Assembly: GCA_021014325.1 (NCBI GenBank) | Contig: CM037472.1 | Coordinates: forward strand, 14,307,063-14,371,062 | Direction of reading: 5' to 3' | Length of the DNA stretch: 64,000 nt | From: Plazaster borealis | Taxonomy: Eukaryota; Echinodermata; Asteroidea; Forcipulatida; Labidiasteridae | Notes under the pieces: generated by a model | Databases searched by the model: none | What the model was told of the DNA's origin: nothing | The model's input: the letters and a program-made list of their open reading frames with translations, nothing else | Part shown: positions 22,523 through 34,300 of the stretch, piece after piece | Layout: each line of letters begins with the position of its first letter | Position numbering within the stretch: position 1 is the stretch's first letter | Position numbers and translations under genes: made by a program

Positions 22523-22634
22523 CTGCTGGGGTGTTACAAGTATATATTAAGTCTGAATGCCTCTGATATGTAGTAGGGGTCCAGCAATATCTTCCCAAGA
22601 TGACCATAGTTTGCTTCCAAACATGATAGTCCTC
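22494..22634 (-). other. Putative terminal exon of an unknown minus-strand transcript
   Basis: A good acceptor (tgtattttctgcag) is followed by 46 open codons starting EDYHVWKQTMVILGRYC and a TAG at 22494-22496; an AATAAA on this strand lies at 22245-22250. I do not recognise the peptide. Half of it overlaps a repeat, so chance is a serious alternative. Confidence 0.25.
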
Positions 22635-22842
22635 CTGCAGAAAATACAATAGAGTCTATGTTAATAAAAATGAAATATACTTGTCCATATACATGAAAAT
22701 AGCTCTTGCTGTTTGTTTATCTGTCTTACATTTTTCTTCATTTTTTTGGATTCCACTCAATGGTTGCAATGTATACAGACAGACTAAACAATATTCTGGT
22801 TATTTTCTCAGTTTCTAAATAGGTATGTTGGAAACAGTCATA

Positions 22843-24059
22843 GTTTTGATGGTAGCAAAGGAAAAGTACATCATTGTTTTCTTAAAGGGTAATTTGATTT
22901 GCATCCTCAAGCAATTCATCTTTAGAGAAAACAACAAAAACGGTTGATTTTCACTGTAGATTTTGTGCTCTAACACAACATCCTTATTTCGATTACAGCA
23001 GTAGAAATAAGCAATAGTGAATTTGAGATTCTTCAAATGCCATTTTCTTGACTTTAACAGTACTTCAGATGAAAATACTTATCTAGAAGATTTGTTTGGT
23101 ACAAACCTTATATTCAGTGAGCATTCAGGTTCAAAATTATCACATCCGAAGACACAATACCTCATTATTCGCTACTGATTTATCAAACATAAATAAAGGC
23201 AAACAAGTAAATTCAGAAGTCTTTCCATGTCCCTTTTTCTGTGATAAAAAAACTCACCAAACTTCAGATTTAGCAGACATTCATCACCCCCCCCCCTCCG
23301 CCCAAAAAACTCCCCAAACAAACAAGAAACACAATTAAATGAAGCCACACACCCCTTGAATGCCTCATATGAAGCAGGCTATTCTCCATGTAAGTTTTTT
23401 AATTATACCACAATTTGAAATAACTATACAATCTCTTATTCAGTTCAAAACAGTTTTGATGGTAGCAAAGGAAAAGTACATCATTGTTTTCTTAAAGGGT
23501 AATTTGATTTGCATCCTCAAGCAATTCATCTTTAGTGAAAACAACAAAAACGGTTGATTTTCACTGTAGATTTTGTGCTCTAACACAACATCCTTATTTC
23601 AATTACAGCAGTAGAAATAAGCAATAGTGAATTTGAGATTCTTCAAATGCCATTATCTTGAATTTAACAGTACTTCAGATGAAAATACTTATCTAGAAGA
23701 TTTGTTTGGTACAAACCTTATGTTCAGTGAGCATTCGGGTTCAAAATCGGAAGACACAATACCTCATTATTCGCTACTGATTTATCAAACATAAATTAAG
23801 GCAAACAAGTAAATTCAGAAGTCTTTCCATGTCCCTTTTTCTGTGATAAAAAAACTCACCAAACTTCAGATTTAGCAGACATTCATCACCCCCCCCCCCC
23901 GCCCAAAAAACTCCCCAAACAAACAAGAAACACAATTAAATGAAGCCACACACCCCTTGAATGCCTCATATGAAGCAGGCTATTCTCCATGTAAGTTTTT
24001 TAATTCTACCACAATTTGAAATAACTATACAATCTCTTATTCAGTTCAAAACAGTTTTA
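22843..24059. repeat. Tandem duplication, 610-bp unit, two copies
   Basis: 22843-23452 and 23453-24059 are almost identical by eye, differing by a few substitutions, a five-base loss ('ttatcac') and C-run length (23287 vs 23889). A recent duplication without coding content. Confidence 0.9.
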
Positions 24060-24225
24060 TCGCAATGATGTTTTAAAATGCTCTGTGCAAAAACACACCT
24101 GTGGAATAGTTATGGCAAGAAAAATAAAGCCATTTGCCACTTTCTTGAAATTGTTGCGAATGGGGGTGTGAAAGCCTTTACAGTTTAACTGCGTCAAATT
24201 TGATGATGTGCAAACTTTGACTTAC

Positions 24226-24427
24226 CATCTTGCTGCTAACTAAATTCAAATTAGAATCCCCAAGCTCTCTCTTGTGCCTTTGGCCACCTCAGATGTTTTT
24301 GAGTGTCAGGGGCTCTTCCTCGGGTATCTTCCTGTGGGCTCTTCTTAAGGGATGGGGGATCTTCCTGGGGGTGGAGACACTTTTGTGGGATCTTCAAAGG
24401 GCTGAGGCTGCACTTAACATTCCAGAT
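24226..24427 (-). other. Splice-bounded cassette 1 (minus strand)
   Basis: Acceptor caacttcag and donor AAGATG|gtaagt enclose 202 bases. Frame 1 is open for about 58 codons (IPQKCLHPQEDPPSLKK, SPQEDTRGRAPD) before a TAA. The last ~40 bases before the donor are homologous to 25025 and 26896. It is either an exon of an unknown gene or a decayed exon copy. Confidence 0.3.
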
Positions 24428-25024
24428 CTGAAGTTGTAGTAAGACAATAGAGGAACAACATTCTGATTCTTTCTGTCAATCATTGTCATTTTTGTTGATA
24501 ACAGTATCATTATGAAATGGATTATAGTGAGCCGTAGACCGCTTGCAAACATAGCCATAGCTGAGGACAAACAATGGGAATGCACATGTACTTGACAGCA
24601 CAACAAACGACAGAGACAAAGTCTTTCTTTGTGCAAGGGGACAACTGGGAATGAGTTATACAATTATGGGGACGTTCAACCTCCCCTAACCCCTCCCCCA
24701 AAAGGTATGCCCTGAAAGTATTTTATAAAGCTGACTTAGAAATTGTGGAATGATTTGTTTCCCCAGACCCTTTTGCACAATTGTAATAAACCTCTCTATA
24801 TTTTGCAAAGATTCAGAAATAAACAAATACAATATTATTTTATGCAAGGATCCCATAATTATTTTCAAACTTGTTATTCTTCAATATTTTTAAATAGGTC
24901 CTAGGTCATTGGCCAGTGAATATACAGATTGGGGGGATTATAACTTGAAAGTTTAATCACACTCAACTTTAAATTCCATTTATAAATTGTGTCAAGTTTG
25001 ATAAAACTACAAATCTTCACTTAC

Positions 25025-25820
25025 GATCTTGTTGCTAATGGAATTCAAATTTGAATCCGCCATCTCCCCCTTGCCATGGGCTACCTTAGATGTTTCTCAT
25101 GCTGGCATGGGGTATTTCTGGGGGCTCTTCCTGAGGGATCATCCTGGGGTCTCATCCTGGGGTCTCATCCTGTTGCTCATCCTGGGGTCTCATCCTGGGG
25201 TCTCATCCTGTTGCTCATCCTGTGGTTTCATCCTGGGGTCTCATTCTGGGCCAGTTCCTGGGGCACTTCCTGGTGGGGATCATCCTGGGGGCTCGTCCTG
25301 GGGTCTCGTCCTGGGGTCTCGTCCTGGGGTCTCATCCTGGGGTCTCATCCTGGGGTCTCATCCTGTTGCTCATCCTGCTGCTCATCCTGTGGTCTCATCC
25401 TGTGGTCACATCCTGTTGCTCATCCTGTGGTCTCATCCTGGGGTCTCATTCTGGGCCAGTTCCTGGGGCACTTCCTGGGGGCTCATCCTGGGGGCTCGTC
25501 CTGGGGTCTCGTCCTGAGGTCTTATCCTGGGGTCTCATCCTGGGGTCTCATCCTGTTGCTCATCCTGGGGTCTCATCCTGGGTCAATTCCTGGGGGCACT
25601 TCCTGGGAGCTCATCCTGGGGGCTCATCCTGGGGTCTCGTCCTGGGGTCTCGTCCTGGGGTCTCATCCTGCTGCTCAACCTGTGATCTCATCCTGGGGTC
25701 TCATCCTGGGCCAGTTCCTGGGGGCACTTCCTGGGGGCTCACCCTGGGGGGCTCTTCCTGGCGGCTCGTCCTGGGGGATTATCCTAAAAGAGCTCGTCCT
25801 GGGGGCACTTCCTTCCAAGC
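25025..25820 (-). other. Splice-bounded cassette 2 (minus strand), expanded by minisatellite
   Basis: Donor AAGATC|gtaagt at 25025 is homologous to the donor of cassette 1; a candidate acceptor tttctaacacag ends at 25821. The first ~48 codons are open (IIPQDEPPGRAPQGEPPG), similar in composition to cassette 1. The 13-bp repeats then bring TGA into frame. Confidence 0.25.
25130..25815 (+). repeat. 13-bp minisatellite, CTCATCCTGGGGT
   Basis: About fifty units of CTCATCCTGGGGT with variants CTCGTCCTGGGGT, CTCATCCTGTTG and CTCATCCTGTGGT. Higher-order blocks 'ctgggccagttcctggggcacttcctgg' recur at about 25245, 25450, 25570 and 25705. Because 13 is not a multiple of 3, every plus frame reads the same cycling SWGLILGSHPGV peptide without stops, which gives spurious long open frames. 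Confidence 0.9.
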
Positions 25821-26895
25821 CTGTGTTAGAAATTTCAATTCTGTTATACAAAAACATACATTTGGAATGGTAATAGACAGAGCATTTACAGTTTTCTTCC
25901 TCGTTTTTTGTAGATACACTTTTGCACTGACATGACAAAATGTACTTTTCCCAGGTCCTTTTGCATGATTTTTTATATAAACAAATATTTTCTAGCATCG
26001 GGAATAACTCATCAAATAGTCCTTACAACTGTTTGTGAACATGTGAGTATTGATTCAAAACACGTTTAATTTAGGAAAACAAAACAAAAACAACAAAACA
26101 TTTTAAATTGAATTATTCCTTATGTTGAACACAATTTGTCTTTTTTACCTCAATGTTTGTTTTCATTTATTTGAAAAGGAGACACTGAAATCATAATGAA
26201 AACTAAGTATACAAAATAGGACAAAAGCTCTGTACACACAACACGGCGCGCCCGCGCACACACACACACCCGCTGTGAAATAATGTTATACATTGTTATG
26301 TGAATGGCATGTGCCCTGGGCATAGTAAAAGCGGCAGGGTGGTTGGGCATAAGTTTTAATTAAAAAAAAATGGGAAAAATAAATATTTATCAATAGACAC
26401 AGCTCATGCATCAGTGTGAAGATGATTTCATCACGAGAATGATGTCACCCACCCAAAGGCTACACTGTTTTGTTCCTTCTTTGCGCGAGCGAGGCCATGC
26501 AGTAAAAAATAAAAAAAAAGTTGCGTGTTGTGTGTTGTGTACATAGTTTGAATATGTTTTGGGGTATGACTCAAGTTTTGTAAACTAAAAAAAAAAAATC
26601 ATCTTCTCTCATCTTGTGATGTAATGTAAATGGTATCACCAGAAAGGCAGGGATATTTTTATTTAATTAATTTACAGCCTCCCAAATTTACAGCCTCATC
26701 CATTTTAGTGATATGACCAATTTGAGGGCGCAACAAAAATGCAAGCTAATGCTTACGTGTGCATGTGTATTAAGACACACAAACAACCAAAACAAAAAAA
26801 TGTCTTTCATTATGTGTTCTAAATGGTGTGTACAAGCTTATTTTTCATGTTTACAAGTTGTGTCAAATTTGATGAAAATACAAACCTTAACTTAC
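25816..26895. other. Spacer between minisatellite and next cassette
   Basis: AT-rich with A-runs and the CA run near 26255. No coding signal recognised. Confidence 0.45.
26245..26270. repeat. GC/CA dinucleotide run
   Basis: 'ggcgcgcccgcgcacacacacacaccc', a short simple repeat. Confidence 0.7.
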
Positions 26896-27103
26896 CAACT
26901 TTCTGCTAATGGAATTCAAAGTCAAGTTAGAAGCTGAAATGTCCCTTCAGCCCTGGATCACCTCAGTTTTTTCTCAAATCCTCCTCAACTACATTCCTTG
27001 AAGAAACCATGTTGACTAAGAACATAAGACCTCGATCATCAGTCAAGTGTCATTCATCATCATCTTCCAAAAGGAGCTCTTCATTGAGCTGAGGTTGTGA
27101 TTC
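26896..27103 (-). other. Splice-bounded cassette 3 (minus strand)
   Basis: Acceptor agatgcag (27104-27111 region) and donor AAAGTTG|gtaagt enclose 208 bases with an early open stretch, ESQPQLNEELLLEDDDE then TGA. Both ends are homologous to cassette 1 (24226-24427). Confidence 0.3.
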
Positions 27104-27179
27104 CTGCATCTAAACAGTACAGTGAGCATTCTTCTGTGGGAGAAAAAAGACTACCTAGCCTTGCCAGGACTGCTATTAG

Positions 27180-28270
27180 TCCTTGCCATGCCAGATGTTA
27201 GAAACTTGGCTCACTTCTTACCTCTAGTACGATGTCAAGAAGATAACAAAAGTGTCCTGCATCCAATAGATGAATTTGTGATGAGAGAGAAGTATTGACC
27301 AAGCAGCTTGGTCAATAGTTCTAAGCCTCACAGGCAAAATGTTAGCACTTTATTTTAAATCATCTTACCCCCAAAAAGGCCACAGGATGCTGAAATGTCT
27401 CCAAGAGATAAATCTGTAGAAGAAGGAAAGGTGACCAAGTCCTACCAGGCCAGATGTTAGTACCTTAGTTTGCCTTACATCTTACTTCCAATTAAGTCCA
27501 GATGATAATGAAGCATCTTGCATCCAAGAGATAAATCTGTAATAAGAGGAACATGCTGACCATGCCTAGCTCAGCAGGCCAGATGTTAGTACCTTAGCTT
27601 GCCTTACATCTTACTTCCAATTAAGTCCAGATGATAATGAAGCATCTTGCATCCAAGAGATAAATCTGTAATGAGAGAAACATGCTGACCAAGCCTAGCT
27701 CAGCAGGCCAGATGTTAGTACCTAAGCTTGCCTTACATCTTACCTCCAATTAAGTCCAGATGATAATGAAGTATCTTGCATCCAAGAGATAAACCTGTAA
27801 TGAGAGAAACATGCTGACCAAGCCTAGCTCAATAGGCCAGATGTTAGTACCTTAGCTTGCCTTACATCTTACCTCCAACTAAGTCCAGATGATAATGAAG
27901 TATCTTGCATCCAAGAGATAAACCTGTAATGAGAGAAACATGCTGACCAAGCCTAGCTCAGCAGGCCAGATGTTAGTACCTAAGCTTGCCTTACATCTTA
28001 CCTCCAATTAAGTCCAGATGATAATGAAGTATCTTGCATCCAAGAGATAAACCTGTAATGAGAGAAACATGCTGACCAAGCCTAGCTCAACAGGCCAGAT
28101 GTTAGTACCTAAGCTTGCCTTACATCTTACCTCCGATTAAGTCCAGTTGTCAGATGATAATGAAGTATCTTGCATCCAAGAGATAAATCTGTAATGAGAG
28201 GAACGTGCCAACCAAGCCTCAGCAGGTCAAATGTTAGTGTCCATTCTTACCTCCAATAAAGTCCTCAGGA
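27180..28270 (-). repeat. 129-bp tandem array with conserved acceptor-51 nt-donor cassette
   Basis: The marker 'aggccagatgttagtac' recurs at 27447, 27576, 27705, 27834, 27963, 28092 and 28224 (period 129, last 132), with diverged units at both ends. On the minus strand almost every unit reads 'ctctcattacag', 51 bases (starting GTTTATCTCTTGGATGCAAG, ending TTGGAG), then gtaagatg. Even diverged edge units keep the donor, and most keep the acceptor (the unit near 27260 has lost AG). A tandemly repeated small exon is the obvious reading, but no single frame stays open in all units. Confidence 0.85.
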
Positions 28271-28349
28271 TGCATTCAGTGTAGTGGAAGAATCCAGGAC
28301 TCTGTTAAAAAAGAAAACTGTTGACCTAGGTCAATGTTAGTGGATTTCC

Positions 28350-28510
28350 AATCTTACCTTAATAGTTTAAGAAGTAAAGTACACTCACTAAAGCACCTTC
28401 AGTGAGTCAACTTTCTGATAGGACAGAAGATTGAGGAATGGGACAGATTTAGATTTCCTCAATCTCAGAAGTTGTTCAGATCCAAACACTTACCTCTTGG
28501 TTTTATCTAT
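28350..28510 (-). other. Two further splice-bounded cassettes (minus strand)
   Basis: Donors AAG|gtaagatt (28355 region) and AAGAG|gtaagtg (28493 region), with acceptors ctgtcctatcag and gcctcttatag, lie beyond the 129-bp array on the same strand. No conserved peptide. Confidence 0.25.
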
Positions 28511-28799
28511 AAGAGGCAACTGCATCAGTTTTGCCATATCTAACATAGATGTATAAACAGCCTTCACAATGCTTTTGCTTACAGTTACAAAATATTCAAA
28601 TTCTTCCTTAATTTTCGTACTTGTTCTATTACTTATTTACCATTAGGCCTGCGCTAGTTATTGATTAACATTTAACAAACAAAACAAAAATGCTATGACT
28701 TAGGCCTATTTACCATTAGGCATGCACTAATTACTTGTTACCATTTAACAAAAAGTATTCTTACTTTTAGAAGTAATGGTGCAGATGCCCTTTAATCAG

Positions 28800-30150
28800 C
28801 ATTTAAGATTCAACACAGGTGGGGCTTTACCTGATTTACAAACATTCAAATTTGTTCAAATTTCAATCACTTTTCCCTGGAAACTGGATAACATTTCCAT
28901 CTTTTAGCACAATGTGTACACACCGGCCTTTAAATCAACATTTTATTGTTGATACAGGTGGGACTTTACCTGATTTACAAATTGTAAAAAGAAATTCCAG
29001 GAAAACTTTGTGTGTTTCCTACTTTTTCAATTAGGCCTAACCTATGTACACAGGAGCCCTTTAATAAACATTTCATTGTCAATACAAATATTAATTGTAA
29101 TCTATTTTATTTACGGACATTTGACATTTCCTACATTTACAATTAACCTGTACACAGAAGCCCTTTAGTCAAAATTTTGTTGTTAACACAGGTGGGACTT
29201 TACCTGATTTAATTTTTTTAAACATTTATTCCAATTCAATCTACATTTTCCCTTGAAACCTAATACTTCCTAATTTTGCAATTAACCTTGACACAGAAGC
29301 CCTTTTATTCAACATTTCATCACCAATACAAGTAGAACTTTACCAGGTTTACAAAAGTTTTATTTTCCCTAAATTTTAATACAATTTATTTCTGGAAATT
29401 TGACATTTCCTACTTTTGCACTTCTCCTGTGCACAGAAGCCCTTTCATCAACATTTCATTGTCAACACAGGTGGGACTTTACCTGATTTACAAGTGTAAG
29501 CATTTGTTCCAATTCAAATACTACTTTTCCCTATAAATTGAATATTTCCTACTTTTGCAGTTAACCTGTACATAGAAGCCCTTCAATCAACATTTCATTG
29601 TAGATACAGGAGGGACTTTACCTGGTTTACAAGTTTTTTCATTTTGTTCCAATATCAATGATTATTTCTATTACAATGGGATACTTCCAATGAAAGAAGC
29701 CCTGTAAAAACAGTTACACAGAAACCTTATATAATCAACCTTTCACTTTCATCGCATGCGGGAGATTAATCTTTTTTACTTCTATAACCCGATGTCAGAT
29801 ATTTTATATTTAATTCCAATAGTAATCATGTATTCCAATAGTAATAACACGTACAGAAACCCTTCAGTCAACATTTTATTGCTAACACAGGTGGGATTTT
29901 ACCTGATTTACAAATGTTGAAATGTGTTCCAATTTCATTGTATTTCTTCCCTACAAATTGGATGTTTCCTATTTTTGCAATTAAAATACAGAAGCCCTTT
30001 ATTTCATTGTCCATACAGGTGGGACTTTACCTGGTTTACAAGTTTTTCATTTTACTGCAATATCAATAAATATGTCTATAAGGTAAAACATATCCCTCCA
30101 ATCAGCATTTCACTGTCAACACAGATTAGAGTCTACTAACTACCCGATTC
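28800..30150. repeat. Degenerate ~140-bp tandem array
   Basis: 'acacaggtgggactttacctgattta' recurs at about 28815, 28960, 29190, 29468, 29611, 29889 and 30017, with weaker copies at 29075, 29326, 30120 and 30651. 'cagaagccctttaatcaacatttcattg' precedes most of them. Spacing centres on 128-144 bp. On the minus strand each unit holds a donor-like AAATCAG|gtaaag and often an acceptor-like ttctgtgtacag. Confidence 0.8.
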
Positions 30151-31317
30151 ACAACGATTTTGATCCAACATTATCAATAGGATCCTCATTATTATAGAGT
30201 GTGCAAGTCTCGTGCATATTGAAAATGAGAAAACAACTCAAAGAAAGACCATATTTAACAGTGAAATCAATTCTTTTTCAACTCTAAAAACAAATATTGA
30301 AAATAAAAAACCCATAGCAACTTGTTACAAAAACAATTTCAATTTATGTATAAAAATAATTTGTTAAAAATAACGTTGAAACAAAATTAAAATTTAGAAG
30401 AGGAAGTGTAAGTTTTTAGGAAGCCCATATGCAATCACGTCCGAACTTGTGCGACCATCACATAGGTTTATACATAGATATATACATATTTTTCGCGTCT
30501 GTGACAACAAACATATTTGGTTAACATAATACTCATAGAGATTAGCAGAACCTTTTTTCCCCATTATAAATAAAAGAGTATTGGACAAATAATTCTGATG
30601 ATAAAATCAAATATTCTGCGCAACAGTGAGAGCACAATTATTTGAGTGCACAGGTGAGACTTCACCTGATTTTAGAAAAACTTAATTTAATTCAAGTATT
30701 CACATATCCTTTAGATTAATTACAACAAACAAATCCCTGGAAAGAAAAAAACAAGCAATGAATTTTGAAACAAGCAATAAATTGTCACTTTTGTGTTAGG
30801 GTAATGAATTGGACAAACACACACATCATTTAATAAATCTTTATTTCACAAGTGCAGGTGAGGAGAGGAAATGAGGGGTGACCTGAAAGAAAAATGACTG
30901 TCAGCATCAAACATAGACACATCATATTACAAGTTTTTTAACCTGTTCTGTCCAGTATTTGAGGGTGCAATTGTGTCATTAAATACATACATTGCAGATA
31001 CTGTTTTGCTCAGAGAGCACACCATTAAAAGTGTAAAAACACACCTTTTTTACTTGATGGAAACCAACAATTATTCCTGAAAAGATCATTCCATGGCTGT
31101 CACCCAAAACTATAATTCCTTATAAATTGTTTTTCATTCTGAGCAACCACTCTTATATTCTTTCAAGTTCTATACCTCACAAAGTTGCTAAATTGAGCAT
31201 ATTTGAAGGGCTGTTTAAACCAATCTAAGAAGGAATGATGGAGGCTGCAGTTTTTAAAGAAAAAAGGACCGATATGAAGGAGACCTTACTGATGAAGAAG
31301 AAGAAATGGACCCATTT
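30151..31317. other. AT-rich spacer before the satellite
   Basis: No coding signal. Has one stray 'caggtgagacttcacctgatttta' unit near 30650 and a plus-strand AATAAA near 30834. Confidence 0.5.
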
Positions 31318-34300
31318 ATTTTAGATCTTGATATCTGAAGAAGAATCCACTATCCAACATCCTTCATAGGTTTCCATTTTTTGAAAAAGAGGGAAACTTT
31401 TAACTTTTTCCATACATTTCAGATCTTGATATCTGAAGAAGGATCCACCATTTGAACAGTATGTGGACATTTGAAATGATGAATAATCATGCAGATGCCG
31501 TTTATTGAAGGTACTTTTGAAGGAGATTTCAGATGAATAATGAACGGTGCAGATGCGAGATACTGTACACAGCTGTAAATGAAGATCTTGAGCTGAAGTA
31601 GAAAATAGGCCCATATTCTAATGAAGGAGAACTTTGTGTGCATTTCATCCTTCACGGGTTTCCATTTTTTCGCAAAAGAGGGACTCTTTCAAAGTAATCG
31701 ATGCTACAAATATGCACTGAAGAGTTAAAGCTCTATGCAACAGATACATGAAAAGGAGGAACGATGAAGACTGGAGTAGTTGAAGAACATAGGCCTACAA
31801 AAGAAGGAGATCTTAGGTGCTGAAGTGTAACTTTTCCATACATTTCAGATCTTGATGTCTGAGAAAGGATCCACCATTGGAATGATATGTGGAAGTTTGA
31901 AATGAAGAATGATCACACAGATGCCTTTTATTGACGACAATTTTGAAGAAGATTTCAGATGAATGATGAACATTGGAGACGCGAGTTACTGAAGACAGCT
32001 GTAAATGAAGATCTTGAGCTGAAGTAGAAAATAGGTCCATATTCTAATGAAGTAGAACTTTGTATGCATTCCATCCTTCACAGGTTTCCATTTTTTGCAA
32101 AAGAGGGACTCTTTCAAAGTAATCGGTGCTACAAATATGCACTGAAGAGTTAAAGCTCTATGCAACAGATACATGAAAAGGAGGAACGATGAAGACTGGA
32201 GTTGTTGAAGAACCTAGGCCTGCTAATCAAGGAGATCTTAGGTGCTGAAGTGTAACTTTTCCATACATTTCAGATCTTGGTGTTTAAGAAAGGATCCACC
32301 ATTGGAATGATATGTGGAAGTTTGAAATGAAGAATGATCACACAGATGCCTTTTATTGACGACAATTTTGAAGAAGATTTCAGATGAATGATGAACATTG
32401 GAGACGCGAGTTACTGTACACAGCTGTAAATGAAGATCTTGAGCTGAACTAGAAAATAGGCCAATTTTCTAATGAAGGAGAACTTTAAATGCATTCCATC
32501 CTTCACAGGTTTCCATTTTTTTGCAAAAGAGGGACTCTTTCAAAGTAATCGGTGCTACACATATACACAGAAGAGTTAAAGCTCTATGCAACAGATACAT
32601 GAAAAGGAGGAACGATGAAGACTGGAGTTGTTGAAGAACATAGGCCTACAAATGAAGGAGATGTTAGGTGCTGAAGTAGAACATTTTCCGTACATTTCAG
32701 ATCTTGATGTCTGAGAAAGGATCCATGATTTGAATGGTATGTGGAAGTTTGAAATGAAGAATGATCACACAGATGCCTTTTATTAAAGGTTCTCTTGAAG
32801 GAGATTTCAGACGAATAATGAACAGTGCAGATGCGAGATACTGAAGACAGCTTTAAATGAAGATCTTGGAGCCTGAAGTAGTAAATAGGCCCATAATGAA
32901 GGAGAACTTTGTATGCATTCCATCCTTCACAGGTTTCCATTTTTTCGCAAAAGAGGGACTCTTTCAAAGTAATCGGTGCTACAAATATGCACTGAAGAGT
33001 TAAAGCTCTATGCAACAGATAAATGAGAAGGAGGAACGATGAAGACTGGAGTAGTTGAAGAACATAGGCCTGCTAATGAAGGAGATGTTAGGTGCTGAAG
33101 TAGAACATTTTCCATACTTTTCAGATCTTGATGTCTGAGAAAGGATCCACCATTGGAATGATATGTGGAAGTTTGAAATGAAGAATGATCACACAGATGC
33201 CTTTTATTGACGACAATTTTGAAGAAGATTTCAGATGAATGATGAACATTGGAGACGCGAGTTACTGAAGACAGCTGTAAATGAAGATCTTGAGCTGCAC
33301 TAAAAAATAGGGCCAATTTCCTAATGAAGGAGAACTTTGTATGCATTCCATCCTTCACAGGTTTCCATTTTTTTGCAAAAGAGGGACTCTTTCAAAGTAA
33401 TCGGTGCTACAAATATGCACAGAAGAGTTAAAGCTCTATGCAACAGATACATGAAAAGGAGGAACGATGAAGACTGGAGTTGTTGAACAACATAGGCCTA
33501 CAAATGAAGGAGATCTTAGGTGCTGAAGTAGAACATTTTCCATACATTTCAGATCTTGATGTCTGAGGAAGGATCCACCATTTGAGTGGTATGTGAAAGG
33601 TTGAAATGATAAGTTATCACATAGATGCCGTTTATTGAAGGTACTTTTGAAGGAGATTTCAGATGAATTATGAACATTGGAGACCCGAGTTGTTTAAGAC
33701 AGCCTCAAATGAAGATCTTGGAGACTGAAGTAGAAAATAGGCCCATATTCTAATGAAAGAGAACTTTGTATGCATTCCATTCTTCACAGGTTTCCATTTT
33801 TTCGCAAAAGAGGGACTCTTTCAAAGTAATCGGTGCTACAAATATGCACTGAAGAGTTAAAGCTCTATGCAACAGATACATGGAAAGGAGGAATGATGAA
33901 GACTGGAGTTGTTGAAGAACATAGGCCTACAAATGAAGGAGATCTTAGGTGCTGAAGTAGAACATTTTCCATACTTTTCAGATCTTGATGTCTGAGAAAG
34001 GATCCACCATTGGAATGATTTGTGGAAGTTTGAAATGAAGAATGATCACACAGATGCCTTTTATTGACGACAATTTTGAAGAAGATTTCAGATGAATTAT
34101 GAACATTGGAGACGTAAGTTACTGAAGACAGCTGTAAATGAAGATCTTGAGCTGAGCTAAAAAATAGGGCCAATTTCCTAATGAAGTAGAACTTTGTATG
34201 CATTCCATCCTTGACAGGTTTCCATTTTTTTGCAAAAGAGGGACTCTTTCAAAGTAATCGGTGCTAGAAATATGCACTGAAGAGTTAAAGCTCTATGCAA

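Noticed and set aside
25029..25935. Three overlapping plus-strand open frames of 162-265 codons (SWGLILGSHPGV repeats)
   Set aside because: They are produced by a stop-free 13-bp minisatellite in all three frames; there is no unique domain, start context or splice support.
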